Notes: generated by a model not told the origin, from the letters alone. Numbered from the stretch's first letter, positions 20,301 to 29,638 are shown. The stretch is 64,000 bases of DNA from Gammaproteobacteria bacterium (GCA_016874235.1 VGUJ01000001.1:62001-126000); one strand, 5' to 3'. Translations and numbers: made by a program.

Positions 20301-21163
20301 CGCTCGCCACGGTGTTCTTCATGGCCGACCGCGCAATCTCGGGCGAAACCTTCGAGCCCTCGGGTGGCTTACAACAGGAACGCACGATTACCGAGCGTGA
20401 ACTCTTCGGTCGTGCCAAGCCTGAGCGTGTACGCCGGATGGAAGGCGAGACGATCTGGCTCATCGGTGAGCATATGTCTGAACCGCTCGCCGCGGCCGCG
20501 AAGTTATTCCTGGCAGAGGGTCATGTGGGCAGTATCGTGATGCTGACGCGTACTGCGGCGGCTGGTGATGCCATCCGTTTCGCATTGGGCCGCGCGTTGG
20601 GCCACGACCGAATTTCCTACCTGACTGTCGGGGATGACCTCGAGGAGGGGATGGATACCGCGTTTGCCAACCATGGCCCGCCAGCGGCCGTGGTTTCCAC
20701 GCCGTTTGCGCCGATTCCGCGCGCGTTGTTTGGCATCGAAGGCAAGGACCATCTTGCAGCACCCGAGTTTTCTGCGCTCATTGAGATGAACCTCACACAT
20801 CATTTCCGTGTGGCACGGAAAGTATCCTTGTTCAAGGGCGCCCGACTCATTCTCACTTCGCCGGATGTCCCAGCCGGCGGGACGCTTGCGCAGTTTGCGA
20901 TGGCGAATTTCATCAAGACCACGCTGCATGCATTCACGGCGACACTCGGCGTCGAAAATGAGCGTCTACCGACGTCGGTACCGGTCAACCAGGTAAATTT
21001 GACGCGACGCATGCGGAGCGAGGAGCCGAGAGATGCGGCTGAACAAGCTGAGGAGTATCAACGCTACGCGCATGCCGTCTTGTTGGCGGCTGCGCCGATC
21101 GTCGAGGCACAGGAGAGTCGTTATCGAGCTCGAATCTACCGAGGGCTTGCGATCACGGTATGA
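17378..21163 (+). CDS. mcr: Bifunctional malonyl-CoA reductase (two SDR halves)
   Basis: N-half SGAAGNIG (17555-17578) and YVVPK (18041-18055); C-half TGGSAGIGG (19220-19246) and YAVSK (19697-19711). The C-terminus NFIKTTLHAFTATLGVENER...VNQVNLTRRMRSEEPRD...GLAITV closely resembles Chloroflexus MCR as recalled. ATG at 17378 overlaps the pcs TGA. Confidence 0.93.
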   Translation: MIVRTTQVKKTQKSKTKTAAPKRAVSKAKAKRSPKKPATSTARHGRSRPLRLAGKVALVSGAAGNIGEVIVRRYLEEGARVVMVGRNRTKLEAAREKLLAKTGAPASHAYVLDFDASDSGQARYGTEAVMRQFGRIDILVNNAGSAGPKAPIENLPLSREELDAMRAGGATDTETVADAAGNLLGLSWNMVRATAPYLQAGASIINISTIFSRTKYFGRAAYVVPKSALNAFSKQLAVQLGQRGIRVNTVYPGPIESQRIRTVFKAMDQLRKAPDGTTANDFTSTMALSRATPETGATHSFPSVEDVANTIVFLGSDESQAFSAQGFEVTNGMQVMQESRSTWVSRPELRTVDGTGSTVLVAAGDQVADALMIARIQASCGARVLLGLGTEEAVQAAAAALQNSDADRRIKPVLFDRHRPDTLAVSLASVDPSQGLHGAVVLPAFGHWRFKAPLSEASDSDVDAFLKGELAGAIGIARELSRLWHRLAPAGVSPRIIFMSNGSDESGDTYADILRAGIEQLVRVWRDESETQVKSGDRAVLEWSNQILRWSNTEENGLLFAAAQAARLLYTKRRVPQVNLYMPAAIVDATGSTRPNFGWIESLMGLHLGKCVLITGGSAGIGGQLGRLLAISGARVMLTARRENQLIDLRDSIVRELEEIGYNRAHERVRILADIDVADETALVKSVAATLKAFGRIDYLINNAGVAGAEQMAVDLLPEDWRNTLHANLVSNYSLIEKVVPMMKQQGSGYILNVSSYFGGEKYIAVPYPNRSDYAVSKAGQRALVENLARFVGPEIQINAIAPGPVEGQRLKGKDGKAGLFDRRAKLILENKRLNQLHGAVLKALADGATLDAVLGAMCSNDIGLLQSPEVPAALRDLSVKLKTEPNGSDEPTYSSLHFLMTRSIATRLIARLCNGCLMPQRIHHDLAEQWILDLPVPPEPFIDPARIDIEAEKIRTGVIGMLHLNRMPTETDVALATVFFMADRAISGETFEPSGGLQQERTITERELFGRAKPERVRRMEGETIWLIGEHMSEPLAAAAKLFLAEGHVGSIVMLTRTAAAGDAIRFALGRALGHDRISYLTVGDDLEEGMDTAFANHGPPAAVVSTPFAPIPRALFGIEGKDHLAAPEFSALIEMNLTHHFRVARKVSLFKGARLILTSPDVPAGGTLAQFAMANFIKTTLHAFTATLGVENERLPTSVPVNQVNLTRRMRSEEPRDAAEQAEEYQRYAHAVLLAAAPIVEAQESRYRARIYRGLAITV

Positions 21164-21816
21164 AGATCGAAGTCGTTCCGGTGACAGCGTTTCAGCAGAA
21201 CTGCAGCATCGTATGGTGTGAGCGAACGAAGCGTGCTGCGGTGATTGATCCCGGAGGTGACCTCGATCGAATACTCGCGGTCGTTGAACGGCATGGCTTA
21301 AAACTCGAAAAGATTTTGATCACTCATGCGCATCTCGACCATGCAGGTGCAACCGCCGAGCTTTCTCGTCGATTCTCGCTACCGATCGAAGGGCCGCAAA
21401 CCGACGACCAGTTCTGGATCGATCAGATGCCCGCGCAAGCCAAGATGTTCGGCTTCCCACCGTCAGATCGATTTACACCCGATCGTTGGCTCGGCCAGGG
21501 CGACCGGGTCACGGTCGGCGATATCGAGTTTGAGGTGTTTCACTGCCCGGGGCATACGCCGGGGCACGTCGTTTTTTTTCAGCGCGAATCGCGATTTGCG
21601 ATCGTGGGTGACGTGATCTTCGCTGGATCCATCGGCCGTACCGACTTTCCACGCGGCAACCACGATCAGTTACTGCGATCGATCCGCCACAACTTGTTTC
21701 CACTTGGCGACGACGTGACCTTTTTACCGGGACACGGACCTACATCGACCTTTGGTGCGGAGCGGCGCAGTAATCCGTTTGTCGCCGATCGTTTATTTTT
21801 AGATCGTGTGCAGTGA
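21160..21816 (+). CDS. MBL-fold metallo-hydrolase (YcbL/glyoxalase II-like)
   Basis: [81 protein letters not shown] overlaps the mcr stop codon. Confidence 0.88.
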   Translation: MKIEVVPVTAFQQNCSIVWCERTKRAAVIDPGGDLDRILAVVERHGLKLEKILITHAHLDHAGATAELSRRFSLPIEGPQTDDQFWIDQMPAQAKMFGFPPSDRFTPDRWLGQGDRVTVGDIEFEVFHCPGHTPGHVVFFQRESRFAIVGDVIFAGSIGRTDFPRGNHDQLLRSIRHNLFPLGDDVTFLPGHGPTSTFGAERRSNPFVADRLFLDRVQ

Positions 21817-22722
21817 GGTGGTCGGCAGGTAGTGATCGACCAGCAGGGCGATGAACAGCCACATCAAGTAAGAAATGGAAAACTTGAAGATTTTCATCGG
21901 TAGTTCGGCGCGATCTGTCAGTTTTAGCGCGAAGGCGTAATACAGAAACCGGGCATTCAGTACGAGCACCGCGGCGAGATAGATCAACCCGCTCATCCCT
22001 GAGATCCAGGGCATCAACGTGACCAGCACTAGTAACACGGTGTAGAGCAACACCTGCAGGCGGGTATAGGGGATGCCGTGGGTCACCGGCAGCATCGGAA
22101 TGCCAGCCTTCGCATATTCGTCGCGGCGCGCGATGGCGAGCGCCCAAAAATGGGGCGGCGTCCAGATGAAAATGATGAGAAACAGCAGCAGGGCGTTCGG
22201 TTCGATCGAGTTGGTGACCGCCGCCCAGCCGAGAACGGGTGGGGCTGCACCGGCTGCGCCGCCAATCACGATGTTTTGCGAAGTTGCCCGCTTGAGAAAC
22301 ACGGTATAGATCACGGCGTAGCCAATCAGCGAGGCGAAGGTGAGCACGGCCGTGAGCGGGTTTACGAGGAACCACAGGATGAGCATCGAAAGCACACCGA
22401 GTGACAACGCAAACGTCAGCGCCTGGGATGTTTTCAGCGTACCCGTCGCCAGGGGACGACTCTGCGTACGCGCCATTTGCTCGTCTATTTTTTGATCGAG
22501 GACATGGTTGATGGCTGCGGCACATCCCGAGGCGAGTGCGATGCCGAGGTTTCCCCAAACAAGCGCATCGAGGGGCGGCATGCCCGGACTCGCGAGCAGT
22601 GTGCCGACGATCGCGGTGAAGACAATGAGCGCGACGACTTTCGGTTTGGTGAGCTCGAAGTACAGCTTCCACGTTGGGCGAGGCGCGAGAGCGGCGGCAG
22701 GGGTTGACATCTCAGGCCTCAC
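21799..22722 (-). CDS. ctaB: Protoheme IX farnesyltransferase (heme O synthase)
   Basis: [47 protein letters not shown] (prenyltransferase motif). Confidence 0.95.
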   Translation of the reverse strand: MRPEMSTPAAALAPRPTWKLYFELTKPKVVALIVFTAIVGTLLASPGMPPLDALVWGNLGIALASGCAAAINHVLDQKIDEQMARTQSRPLATGTLKTSQALTFALSLGVLSMLILWFLVNPLTAVLTFASLIGYAVIYTVFLKRATSQNIVIGGAAGAAPPVLGWAAVTNSIEPNALLLFLIIFIWTPPHFWALAIARRDEYAKAGIPMLPVTHGIPYTRLQVLLYTVLLVLVTLMPWISGMSGLIYLAAVLVLNARFLYYAFALKLTDRAELPMKIFKFSISYLMWLFIALLVDHYLPTTSLHTI

Positions 22723-23758
22723 GCAGGCGACGATTGAGGAGAATCAGCGACATCAACAAAAGCGCTGCGCCCGCATTGTGACCCGCCGCGAGTGACAACG
22801 GGAAGGCTTTCAGAATCATCAAAAATGCAACGAGCAGCTGAACGCCTAAAGCGCCGATCGCCCAGTAACCCGCACGACTCACGAGGACGGTCGGCGCACG
22901 ACGGATGGCGAGCCACGCTGCAAACAACACGGCGAGTGTGGCCACCACAGCGCCGATTCGGTGAGTGAAATGAATGGCGACCCGAGCCGGATGTTCGAGC
23001 ACCCCACCGGTGTAGTTGATGTCGAGACCTCGCCAGAGAACGAATGCTTCGCTGAAATCCATGCCCTCGGGCCACCACTGCTGTTGACACTTCGGCAGAT
23101 CGGGGCAGGCGACCGCCGCGTAGTTACTACTCGTCCAGCCGCCGAGCATGATTTGAAAGGCGACGACGATCGTTGCGACGACCGCCATACGACGCGCGCC
23201 ATCGAGCGCAGAGGTATGTGTGGCACCCGGTGTTGGTTCGATGAGCCGAGTTCTGCGACGCATGCCGAGCCACATCCACATTAGTAACGACAACGTGGTG
23301 AGTCCACCAATAAGGTGCAATACGACGACGAGAGGCTTGACGAGCCACCACACTGTAAAGGCACCCAACGTTCCTTGTAATACCACGACGACCAGCAGTG
23401 AGACGGCAAGGGGAATACTGGCAGGGCGTTCGCGCCGATAAGCGATGGCGATTACAGTGATCAGCACGATGATCAATCCGAGAGCCGTCGCGGCATAACG
23501 ATGGATCATCTCGCGCCAAGCTTTTCCGGAGTCGTATTCCCATCCGGGGGAAAAAGACTCGATCTTGCCTTCATTACGCTCTGCACCGGCAGGTGTGACG
23601 TGACCGTAACAGCCCGGCCAATCGGGGCAACCGAGACCCGCATCGGTCAGTCTCACCCATGCGCCGAGCACGATGACGATGAGACATAGCGAGACGCCAA
23701 GCAGCGCCAACCGGCGGATCGCCGTGGCACCCTGTGGAATTGATGAGTGGATGGACAT
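22712..23758 (-). CDS. ctaA: Heme A synthase (COX15/CtaA)
   Basis: [56 protein letters not shown]. Confidence 0.93.
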   Translation of the reverse strand: MSIHSSIPQGATAIRRLALLGVSLCLIVIVLGAWVRLTDAGLGCPDWPGCYGHVTPAGAERNEGKIESFSPGWEYDSGKAWREMIHRYAATALGLIIVLITVIAIAYRRERPASIPLAVSLLVVVVLQGTLGAFTVWWLVKPLVVVLHLIGGLTTLSLLMWMWLGMRRRTRLIEPTPGATHTSALDGARRMAVVATIVVAFQIMLGGWTSSNYAAVACPDLPKCQQQWWPEGMDFSEAFVLWRGLDINYTGGVLEHPARVAIHFTHRIGAVVATLAVLFAAWLAIRRAPTVLVSRAGYWAIGALGVQLLVAFLMILKAFPLSLAAGHNAGAALLLMSLILLNRRLREA

Positions 23759-23764
23759 GGAGGG

Positions 23765-24373
23765 TCAGCCGATATGTGAAAGCTTGAGAAGTTTGTTGAG
23801 ATCCTCGAGCAGACCTTTCGGATTCTGCGTGGAATCGAATCGCATCATCAGATTACCGAGAGGGTCGACTACGAAAATGTAGGTCGTGGAGCCTGATGCC
23901 TCGCGCGGAAATTGTTCTAGCCACGTCGGTGAGGCGGCATCGGCAAATTGAATAGTCTCCAAGCCTGGATGTTCGGCTGCCAGAAACGCCGTGTCGCAGC
24001 AGTTTTTTTCGGCGAGAAAGACTCGTTGGACGCGGTCCATGTCTTCGGCGAGTAGCAGCCGCGTTTGACGGATGGTCCACAGCGCCTGCCGACACGCAGC
24101 ATCACACGCCCCCTCGTCGATGTAGAGGAGCGTCCATTTCCCACGGAATAAGTTTTCCCTCGACGGTGAGCCATCGGGTGTGACGAAACCGTGGTCGGCA
24201 AGCGGCTTGGCGGGCGAGATCAGCTCACCGTGATTCGTACCGCCAGCGGGGCGCCAACCTCCGACGTAGTACAGCCAAAACGCCCCGAGCAGCGGCAGGA
24301 AGAAAAGTGCGGCAAGGCCGACCAATACCCCTCGACCCGCGGTGGGCGTATGAAATTTTTGGGTCTCAGTCAT
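23765..24373 (-). CDS. Conserved cytochrome-oxidase-cluster membrane protein with SCO/thioredoxin-like domain
   Basis: One N-terminal TM (LVGLAALFFLPLLGAFWLYYVGGW), then KWTLLYIDEGACDAACRQALWTIRQTR (CxxxC) and YIFVVDPLGNLMMRF. Located between SURF1 and ctaA. Confidence 0.65.
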   Translation of the reverse strand: MTETQKFHTPTAGRGVLVGLAALFFLPLLGAFWLYYVGGWRPAGGTNHGELISPAKPLADHGFVTPDGSPSRENLFRGKWTLLYIDEGACDAACRQALWTIRQTRLLLAEDMDRVQRVFLAEKNCCDTAFLAAEHPGLETIQFADAASPTWLEQFPREASGSTTYIFVVDPLGNLMMRFDSTQNPKGLLEDLNKLLKLSHIG

Positions 24374-25119
24374 GCTTTATTCCGTTTCTTTAAGTTCATG
24401 ATCACAAACAGCACCAGCAGCAGTACCGCAAAACTCCACCACTGGATCGCATAAGACCAGTTCTGCTCGGGGCCCTTTGCATAGGGCTTCCAGTCGCGTC
24501 GATACCCCTCGGGTGCCGATGCGTCGAGCAACAACATTCGCGACTCGAGCCTCTCTGGGTCGACTCCCAGCGATCGGGCGAGTTCCGCTGATTGCGGGTA
24601 CGCGGTCACGCGCGGCCACTCTCCAGAGACGGCTGGCGGCGCGCGCCCTCCTGCGAGACCCGCTGTGGGCAACTCATCGAGCCGACCTAACACTTGGACC
24701 TCGCGACCGGTCTGCGCTACGCGAACATCAGGCAGACGATCGCGATAGCCTTCGAACGGCACCCAACCTCGATTCACCAACAACCAGCGCCCGTCTGCGA
24801 GCTGCAGCGGTGTCAGCACCTCGTATCCCGCGCGACCGTCGCGCGTACGATTGTCGAGCAAAAACTGACGCGAATCATCCCAGCGGCCGTCCGTCTCGAC
24901 TTGCGTATAACGCGGCAAGGCGGTCGAGGATTTGGAGCCGAGCGCGACGATGCGTTCCGCTTGGGTCGTAAAAGCGTCGCCCAGCTGTTGCTTGAACTCC
25001 GCACGACCCCATTGCCAACGGCCGAGGCTGATGAAGAGAACAAGAAGCAGCAAGGTGACGATGGTCATCAGCCACGACGGAGAAAAAACCCTGCGACCGA
25101 CGGCGATTCTGAGCGGCAC
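24370..25119 (-). CDS. SURF1 family cytochrome oxidase biogenesis protein
   Basis: LGRWQWGRAEFKQQL; FLLDNRTRDGRAGYEVLTPLQLADGRWLLVNRGWVP; C-terminal TM YAIQWWSFAVLLLVLFVIMNLKK. Confidence 0.92.
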   Translation of the reverse strand: MPLRIAVGRRVFSPSWLMTIVTLLLLVLFISLGRWQWGRAEFKQQLGDAFTTQAERIVALGSKSSTALPRYTQVETDGRWDDSRQFLLDNRTRDGRAGYEVLTPLQLADGRWLLVNRGWVPFEGYRDRLPDVRVAQTGREVQVLGRLDELPTAGLAGGRAPPAVSGEWPRVTAYPQSAELARSLGVDPERLESRMLLLDASAPEGYRRDWKPYAKGPEQNWSYAIQWWSFAVLLLVLFVIMNLKKRNKA

Positions 25120-25137
25120 ACGCCTATAATAACGGTT

Positions 25138-25350
25138 ATGGAACTCTTGCGGCTTTTTGTCGGACTCGTCATGTTGGGCATCGTAGTCAGCCTGGGCTCA
25201 GCGCTGTTCCACCTCATGACCGACAAAGGCGACTCAAAGAAGATGGTCAGAGCGCTTACCGTTCGCGTGGGCTTGTCGGTGGGCCTCTTCTTGCTGCTCA
25301 TGGTGGCGTGGGCCACCGGACTCATCCAGCCGCTCGGCGTAGCCCGCTGA
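25138..25350 (+). CDS. Twin transmembrane protein (DUF2909)
   Basis: 70 aa MELLRLFVGLVMLGIVVSLGSALFHLMTDKGDSKKMVRALTVRVGLSVGLFLLLMVAWATGLIQPLGVAR; ATG at 25138. Its position between coxC and SURF1 on the opposite strand matches the usual arrangement. Confidence 0.85.
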   Translation: MELLRLFVGLVMLGIVVSLGSALFHLMTDKGDSKKMVRALTVRVGLSVGLFLLLMVAWATGLIQPLGVAR

Positions 25351-25357
25351 AAAGCAA

Positions 25358-25379
25358 ACGGGCCGGTTTCCCGGCCCGT
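25358..25379 (-). terminator. Likely intrinsic terminator of the coxBAGC transcript
   Basis: Perfect 9-bp stem ACGGGCCGG-tttc-CCGGCCCGT, followed on the minus strand by TTTGCTTTT. Confidence 0.7.
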
Positions 25380-25416
25380 CGGATCATCTAAAGTGTGGCG
25401 ACCGCCACCGTGATCG

Positions 25417-26304
25417 TCACACCCAGTAGACGAACACGAAGAGCCCCAGCCAGACCACGTCGACGAAGTGCCAATACCAGGCGACGGCCTCGAAGCCGAA
25501 GTGTCGTTGTGGTGTGAAGTGACCCTTCATGGTTCGGAACCAGATGACGAGCAGCATGATGGCGCCGAGCGTCACGTGTACACCGTGGAAGCCCGTCAGC
25601 ATGAAGAACGTCGAACCGTAGATACCGGTTGCGAGTGTGAGTCCGAGCTCAGTGTAGGCGTGGACGTACTCGTAGGCCTGCAACCCGACGAACAAGAAGC
25701 CGAGCAAGAACGTTGCCGCCAAGAAGATATTGAGGATCTTGCGATTACCTTCTTTGAGGGCGTGGTGTGCGATGGTGATCGTGACACCTGAGAGCAGCAG
25801 GATCGCCGTGTTGATCGCAGGCAAGCCGAAGGCCGGAATGGTTTCGAAGGACCCGTCATCACGAGGACCGAGCGCTGCCGGGCCGTTCGTCGGCCACGTC
25901 GCATTAAAGTCTTGGAACAACAGCAGCTTGTTGAAAATTTTTACGCCCTCGCCGCCGATCCAGGGAACCGAGAGCGTGCGTGCGTAGAAGAGCGCACCGA
26001 AAAACGCCGCGAAGAACATGACCTCGGAGAAGATGAACCACAACATCCCCATTCGGAATGACTTGTCTACCTGCATGTTGTACATGCCGTGCTGATGCTC
26101 GTTGATGACGACCGCGAACCAGCCGACGAACAAACCGATCAGCATGATGACGCCGATCGCGAACACCCACGGGCCGTACCACTGGTTGAGCCAGCCGCAG
26201 AGACCGATCATGAACACGAAGAGCGTCAATGAGCCGTAAATCGGCCAAGGGCTCTCATGCGGTACGTAATATTTGTCGGCGGCGTGTTCTGTGGCATTGG
26301 CCAT
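25417..26304 (-). CDS. coxC: Cytochrome c oxidase subunit III
   Basis: FIFSEVMFFAAFFGALFYAR; TGFHGVHVTLGAIMLLVIWFR; AVAWYWHFVDVVWLGLFVFVYWV. Confidence 0.96.
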   Translation of the reverse strand: MANATEHAADKYYVPHESPWPIYGSLTLFVFMIGLCGWLNQWYGPWVFAIGVIMLIGLFVGWFAVVINEHQHGMYNMQVDKSFRMGMLWFIFSEVMFFAAFFGALFYARTLSVPWIGGEGVKIFNKLLLFQDFNATWPTNGPAALGPRDDGSFETIPAFGLPAINTAILLLSGVTITIAHHALKEGNRKILNIFLAATFLLGFLFVGLQAYEYVHAYTELGLTLATGIYGSTFFMLTGFHGVHVTLGAIMLLVIWFRTMKGHFTPQRHFGFEAVAWYWHFVDVVWLGLFVFVYWV

Positions 26305-26314
26305 GTTGTATTTC

Positions 26315-26866
26315 CTAGTTCAGCGCGGCGACCCGCGTCGAGTTATCGTAAAAAACGTAAGACAAGGTCACCCGATCGATACTTTTCGGCAGGTTGGGGT
26401 CGATCACGAAGCGCACCGGCATGACGCGTTCTTCATCTTTGGCGAAATTCTGCGGAATGAAGCAGAAGCACTCCGTCTTGCGGAAGAACGCCGTGGCTTT
26501 ACCCGGCGCGACATTCGGAATGGCCTGAGCGACGGTATCCCGACCCGTCAGGTTGCGGGCGACATAGTCGATTTCATAAAGCCGACCCGGGTTCGCCTTC
26601 ATCTCGGCGATGACCGGACGAAACTCCCAACTCCCGACCGAAGGCAGATCAGCCACGAATTCGACGGTGACCAAGCGTGACTCATCGTGCTCGATGGCTT
26701 GGACGTTTGACGCGCGCAGCAGATCTTTGGGATTTCCTACGCCGGTGATGTCGCAAATCACGTCATACAACGGAACCAACGCAAAACCAAAGGCGAAGGC
26801 GCCCGCTGCAAAACCAAGCAGGCGCAGCGTGAGACGACGATTATTTTGTTCTCGCATCTCGCTCAT
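26315..26866 (-). CDS. ctaG: Cytochrome c oxidase assembly protein CtaG/Cox11
   Basis: [51 protein letters not shown] (Cu-binding CFCF motif). Confidence 0.95.
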   Translation of the reverse strand: MSEMREQNNRRLTLRLLGFAAGAFAFGFALVPLYDVICDITGVGNPKDLLRASNVQAIEHDESRLVTVEFVADLPSVGSWEFRPVIAEMKANPGRLYEIDYVARNLTGRDTVAQAIPNVAPGKATAFFRKTECFCFIPQNFAKDEERVMPVRFVIDPNLPKSIDRVTLSYVFYDNSTRVAALN

Positions 26867-26991
26867 TGTCGCAAGCCCAAAACTGACATCAGGATGAACG
26901 CGAGATAGAATCCGAACGCGACGAGTCCGAGCACGATCGCCGAGCGTTTCACTCGTCGGGCTCGTTCAACTTCAGCGGAGTGCGGGTCCAC
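26863..26991 (-). CDS. Small single-TM cytochrome-oxidase-associated protein
   Basis: C-terminal part of the ORF track entry: (V/M)[41 protein letters not shown], between coxA and ctaG; GTG start at about 26991 is inferred. Confidence 0.5.
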   Translation of the reverse strand: MDPHSAEVERARRVKRSAIVLGLVAFGFYLAFILMSVLGLRQ

Positions 26992-27014
26992 GTCACGCAG
27001 TCCTTCAGTGATGA

Positions 27015-28622
27015 TTAGTGCATCGCGCCGTGCGAAATGACGGAGCGAGTCGGCGGCGTTTCCCAACTGTGATACGGGGCCGGAGTCGGCAGCTCCCACT
27101 CGAGCCCATGCGCGCCTTCCCACGGGCGATCGGCCGCTTTTTCACCGGAGCGCACCGCGCTCCAGATGACGTAGACGAAGAGCAGCTGAGAAAAGCCGAA
27201 GAGAGAGGCGCCAAGCGAGGACACCATGTTCCAGTCGGCGAATTGGGTCGAGTAGTCTGGGATACGACGCGGCATGCCGGCGAGCCCCAGGAAGTGCTGC
27301 GGGAAGAACAATACGTTGACACCGATCGTCGACAGCCAGAAGTGCAGCTTGCCGATTTTCTCGTTGTACATGCGGCCCGTCCACTTGGGTAGCCAGTAGT
27401 ACACCCCCGCCATGATGGCGAACACGGCACCTGGAACCAGTACGTAGTGGAAGTGCGCCACGACGAAGTAACTGTCGTGGTACTGGAAGTCTGCCGGGAC
27501 GATGGCGAGCATCAAGCCGGAGAAGCCACCGAGCGTGAACAAGAACAAGAAGGCAATCGCAAAGAGCATCGGAGTTTCAAAACTGATTGATCCCTTCCAC
27601 ATCGTCGCGCACCAGTTGAACACCTTTACGCCCGTCGGTACGGCAATGAGCATGGTCGACAGCATGAAGAAGAGTTGGCCTGCCAGCGGCATGCCGACCG
27701 TAAACATGTGATGTGCCCACACGATGAACGACAAGAACGCGATCGAGGCGGTTGCATAGACCATCGACTCGTAACCGAACAGCGGCTTGCGCGAGAAGGT
27801 CGGAATGATTTCCGATACGACACCGAAGGCCGGCAGGATGAGGATGTAGACCTCGGGGTGACCGAAGAACCAGAAGATGTGCTGGAACATAACGGGGTCA
27901 CCGCCACCCGACGCGGCGAAGAAGCTCGTCCCGAAGAAATAGTCGGTGAGCAGCATGGTTACTGCACCCGCGAGCACCGGCATGACCGCGATCAGCAGGT
28001 AAGCCGTAATGAGCCATGTCCAGCAGAAGAGCGGCATATTGAGCAGCCCCATGCCCGGGGCGCGCATGTTGAGAATGGTGACGACCACGTTGATGGCGCC
28101 GAGGATCGACGAGATACCCATGAGGTGAATCGCGAAGATCGTGAGCGGGAAGCTGTCACCGGCCTGCAGGGAGAGAGGCGGATAAAGCGTCCAGCCGCCT
28201 GCGGGAGCGCCGCCCGGGACGAACAGCGTGAGTAGCAGCAACGTGAAGGCGAACGGCAGCAACCAGAAGCTGAAATTGTTGAGTCGGGGCAGTGCCATGT
28301 CCGGAGCGCCCACTTGCATGGGCACCATCCAGTTGGCGAGACCCGTCCACGCGGGCATCACTGCGCCGAAGATCATGAGTAGCGCGTGCATGGTCGTCAT
28401 CGAGTTGTAGAACCCCGGATCGACGAACTGCAAGCCAGGCTGGAAGAGCTCAGCGCGAATGACGAGCGCCATGGCGCCGCCGAGGAAGAACATCACGCAA
28501 GCAAACACTAAGTACATCGTGCCGATGTCCTTGTGGTTGGTGGCGTAGAGCCAGCGCTTGAGGCCATGCGGCTTGTGATCGTGGTGATCGTGCGCGTGAT
28601 CGTGGGTCGCGGTGTTGGCCAT
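27015..28622 (-). CDS. coxA: Cytochrome c oxidase subunit I (aa3, A-type HPEVY)
   Basis: [49 protein letters not shown]. Confidence 0.97.
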   Translation of the reverse strand: MANTATHDHAHDHHDHKPHGLKRWLYATNHKDIGTMYLVFACVMFFLGGAMALVIRAELFQPGLQFVDPGFYNSMTTMHALLMIFGAVMPAWTGLANWMVPMQVGAPDMALPRLNNFSFWLLPFAFTLLLLTLFVPGGAPAGGWTLYPPLSLQAGDSFPLTIFAIHLMGISSILGAINVVVTILNMRAPGMGLLNMPLFCWTWLITAYLLIAVMPVLAGAVTMLLTDYFFGTSFFAASGGGDPVMFQHIFWFFGHPEVYILILPAFGVVSEIIPTFSRKPLFGYESMVYATASIAFLSFIVWAHHMFTVGMPLAGQLFFMLSTMLIAVPTGVKVFNWCATMWKGSISFETPMLFAIAFLFLFTLGGFSGLMLAIVPADFQYHDSYFVVAHFHYVLVPGAVFAIMAGVYYWLPKWTGRMYNEKIGKLHFWLSTIGVNVLFFPQHFLGLAGMPRRIPDYSTQFADWNMVSSLGASLFGFSQLLFVYVIWSAVRSGEKAADRPWEGAHGLEWELPTPAPYHSWETPPTRSVISHGAMH

Positions 28623-28682
28623 GATGTTCTTACTCTCTAGATTTAAGTCTTGCGTTGAATTCTTTGATTAGCCGGGATCGAG

Positions 28683-29582
28683 TCAGCCCTGGGGGGCAGC
28701 GGGAAGAGCTGCGATCGTTGGCGAGGAGTCCGCGGCGGGTTCGCTCGATGCGTCAGCGGGGGTTGACTCCCCAGCTTTCTGGCCCGCGAGCCAAGTGCGG
28801 TATTCATCTTTTGTTACGACCTTCACAACGATGGGCATGAAGCCGTGATCGCGGCCACAGAGCTCGGCGCACTGACCACGATAAAGACCGGTCTTGCCCT
28901 TCTCGACCTTGAACCACAGTTCATTCACGTTTCCGGGAATGGCGTCCTTCTTCATGCCGAAGGCCGGCACCCACCAGGCGTGGATGACGTCCTGCGCGGT
29001 GAGCAGCACGCGGACTTTGGTGTCCTCCGGCACGACGAGCGGGTTATCGACGTCGCGGAGATAGTTTTCGACGGATTCAGGATTGACGCCCGAACCGAGT
29101 TGACGGGCCTCGTCGCTCGCACGGGCAAGCGAGGAAAAGAACTTCACGTCTTCGCCAAGATAATCGTAGTGCCACTTCCACTGGTAACCCGTCACCTTGA
29201 TGCTGATCTCGGTGTTGCGGGTATCTTCGATTGCAATGAGCGTACGAGCCGCGGGAATCGCCATGATCACGAGGATGACCACCGGGATCACTGTCCAGAC
29301 GATTTCCGCCTTGGTGCTGTGAGTCATCGTGGTATCGGGTTTTGCGCCTTGTGATTTTCGGAAGGCGACCAAGGACCAGATCATCCAGCCGAACACGAAC
29401 ACGCCTATCGCCACGCACCACCAGAACATGGTCATGTGCAGGGCATGGATTTCTTTGGAGAGAACGGTGACACCGACCGGCATGTTCAGATTGCCCCACT
29501 CGGCATGGGCGGCGAGCGGGGCGAGGCTGCCCAGGATCGCGAAGGCGGTAGCGGAGAGGGCAGTGCGAGCATGTCTGGTCAT
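28683..29582 (-). CDS. coxB: Cytochrome c oxidase subunit II
   Basis: VTGYQWKWHYDY; VLLTAQDVIHAWWVPAFGMKKDAIPG; GQCAELCGRDHGFMPIVV (CuA). No C-terminal cytochrome c domain. Confidence 0.96.
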   Translation of the reverse strand: MTRHARTALSATAFAILGSLAPLAAHAEWGNLNMPVGVTVLSKEIHALHMTMFWWCVAIGVFVFGWMIWSLVAFRKSQGAKPDTTMTHSTKAEIVWTVIPVVILVIMAIPAARTLIAIEDTRNTEISIKVTGYQWKWHYDYLGEDVKFFSSLARASDEARQLGSGVNPESVENYLRDVDNPLVVPEDTKVRVLLTAQDVIHAWWVPAFGMKKDAIPGNVNELWFKVEKGKTGLYRGQCAELCGRDHGFMPIVVKVVTKDEYRTWLAGQKAGESTPADASSEPAADSSPTIAALPAAPQG

Positions 29583-29638
29583 GGCTTATCCGATGGGTCG
29601 ATCAAAAACCAAAAAACGAACCTGCCCGAGCATGCCGG

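Noticed and set aside
11900-21000. Numerous antisense and alternate-frame ORFs (60-230 aa) listed inside pcs and mcr
   Set aside because: They arise from GC-rich codon structure of two long conserved genes. None shows a recognisable family, and the sense frames are unambiguous.
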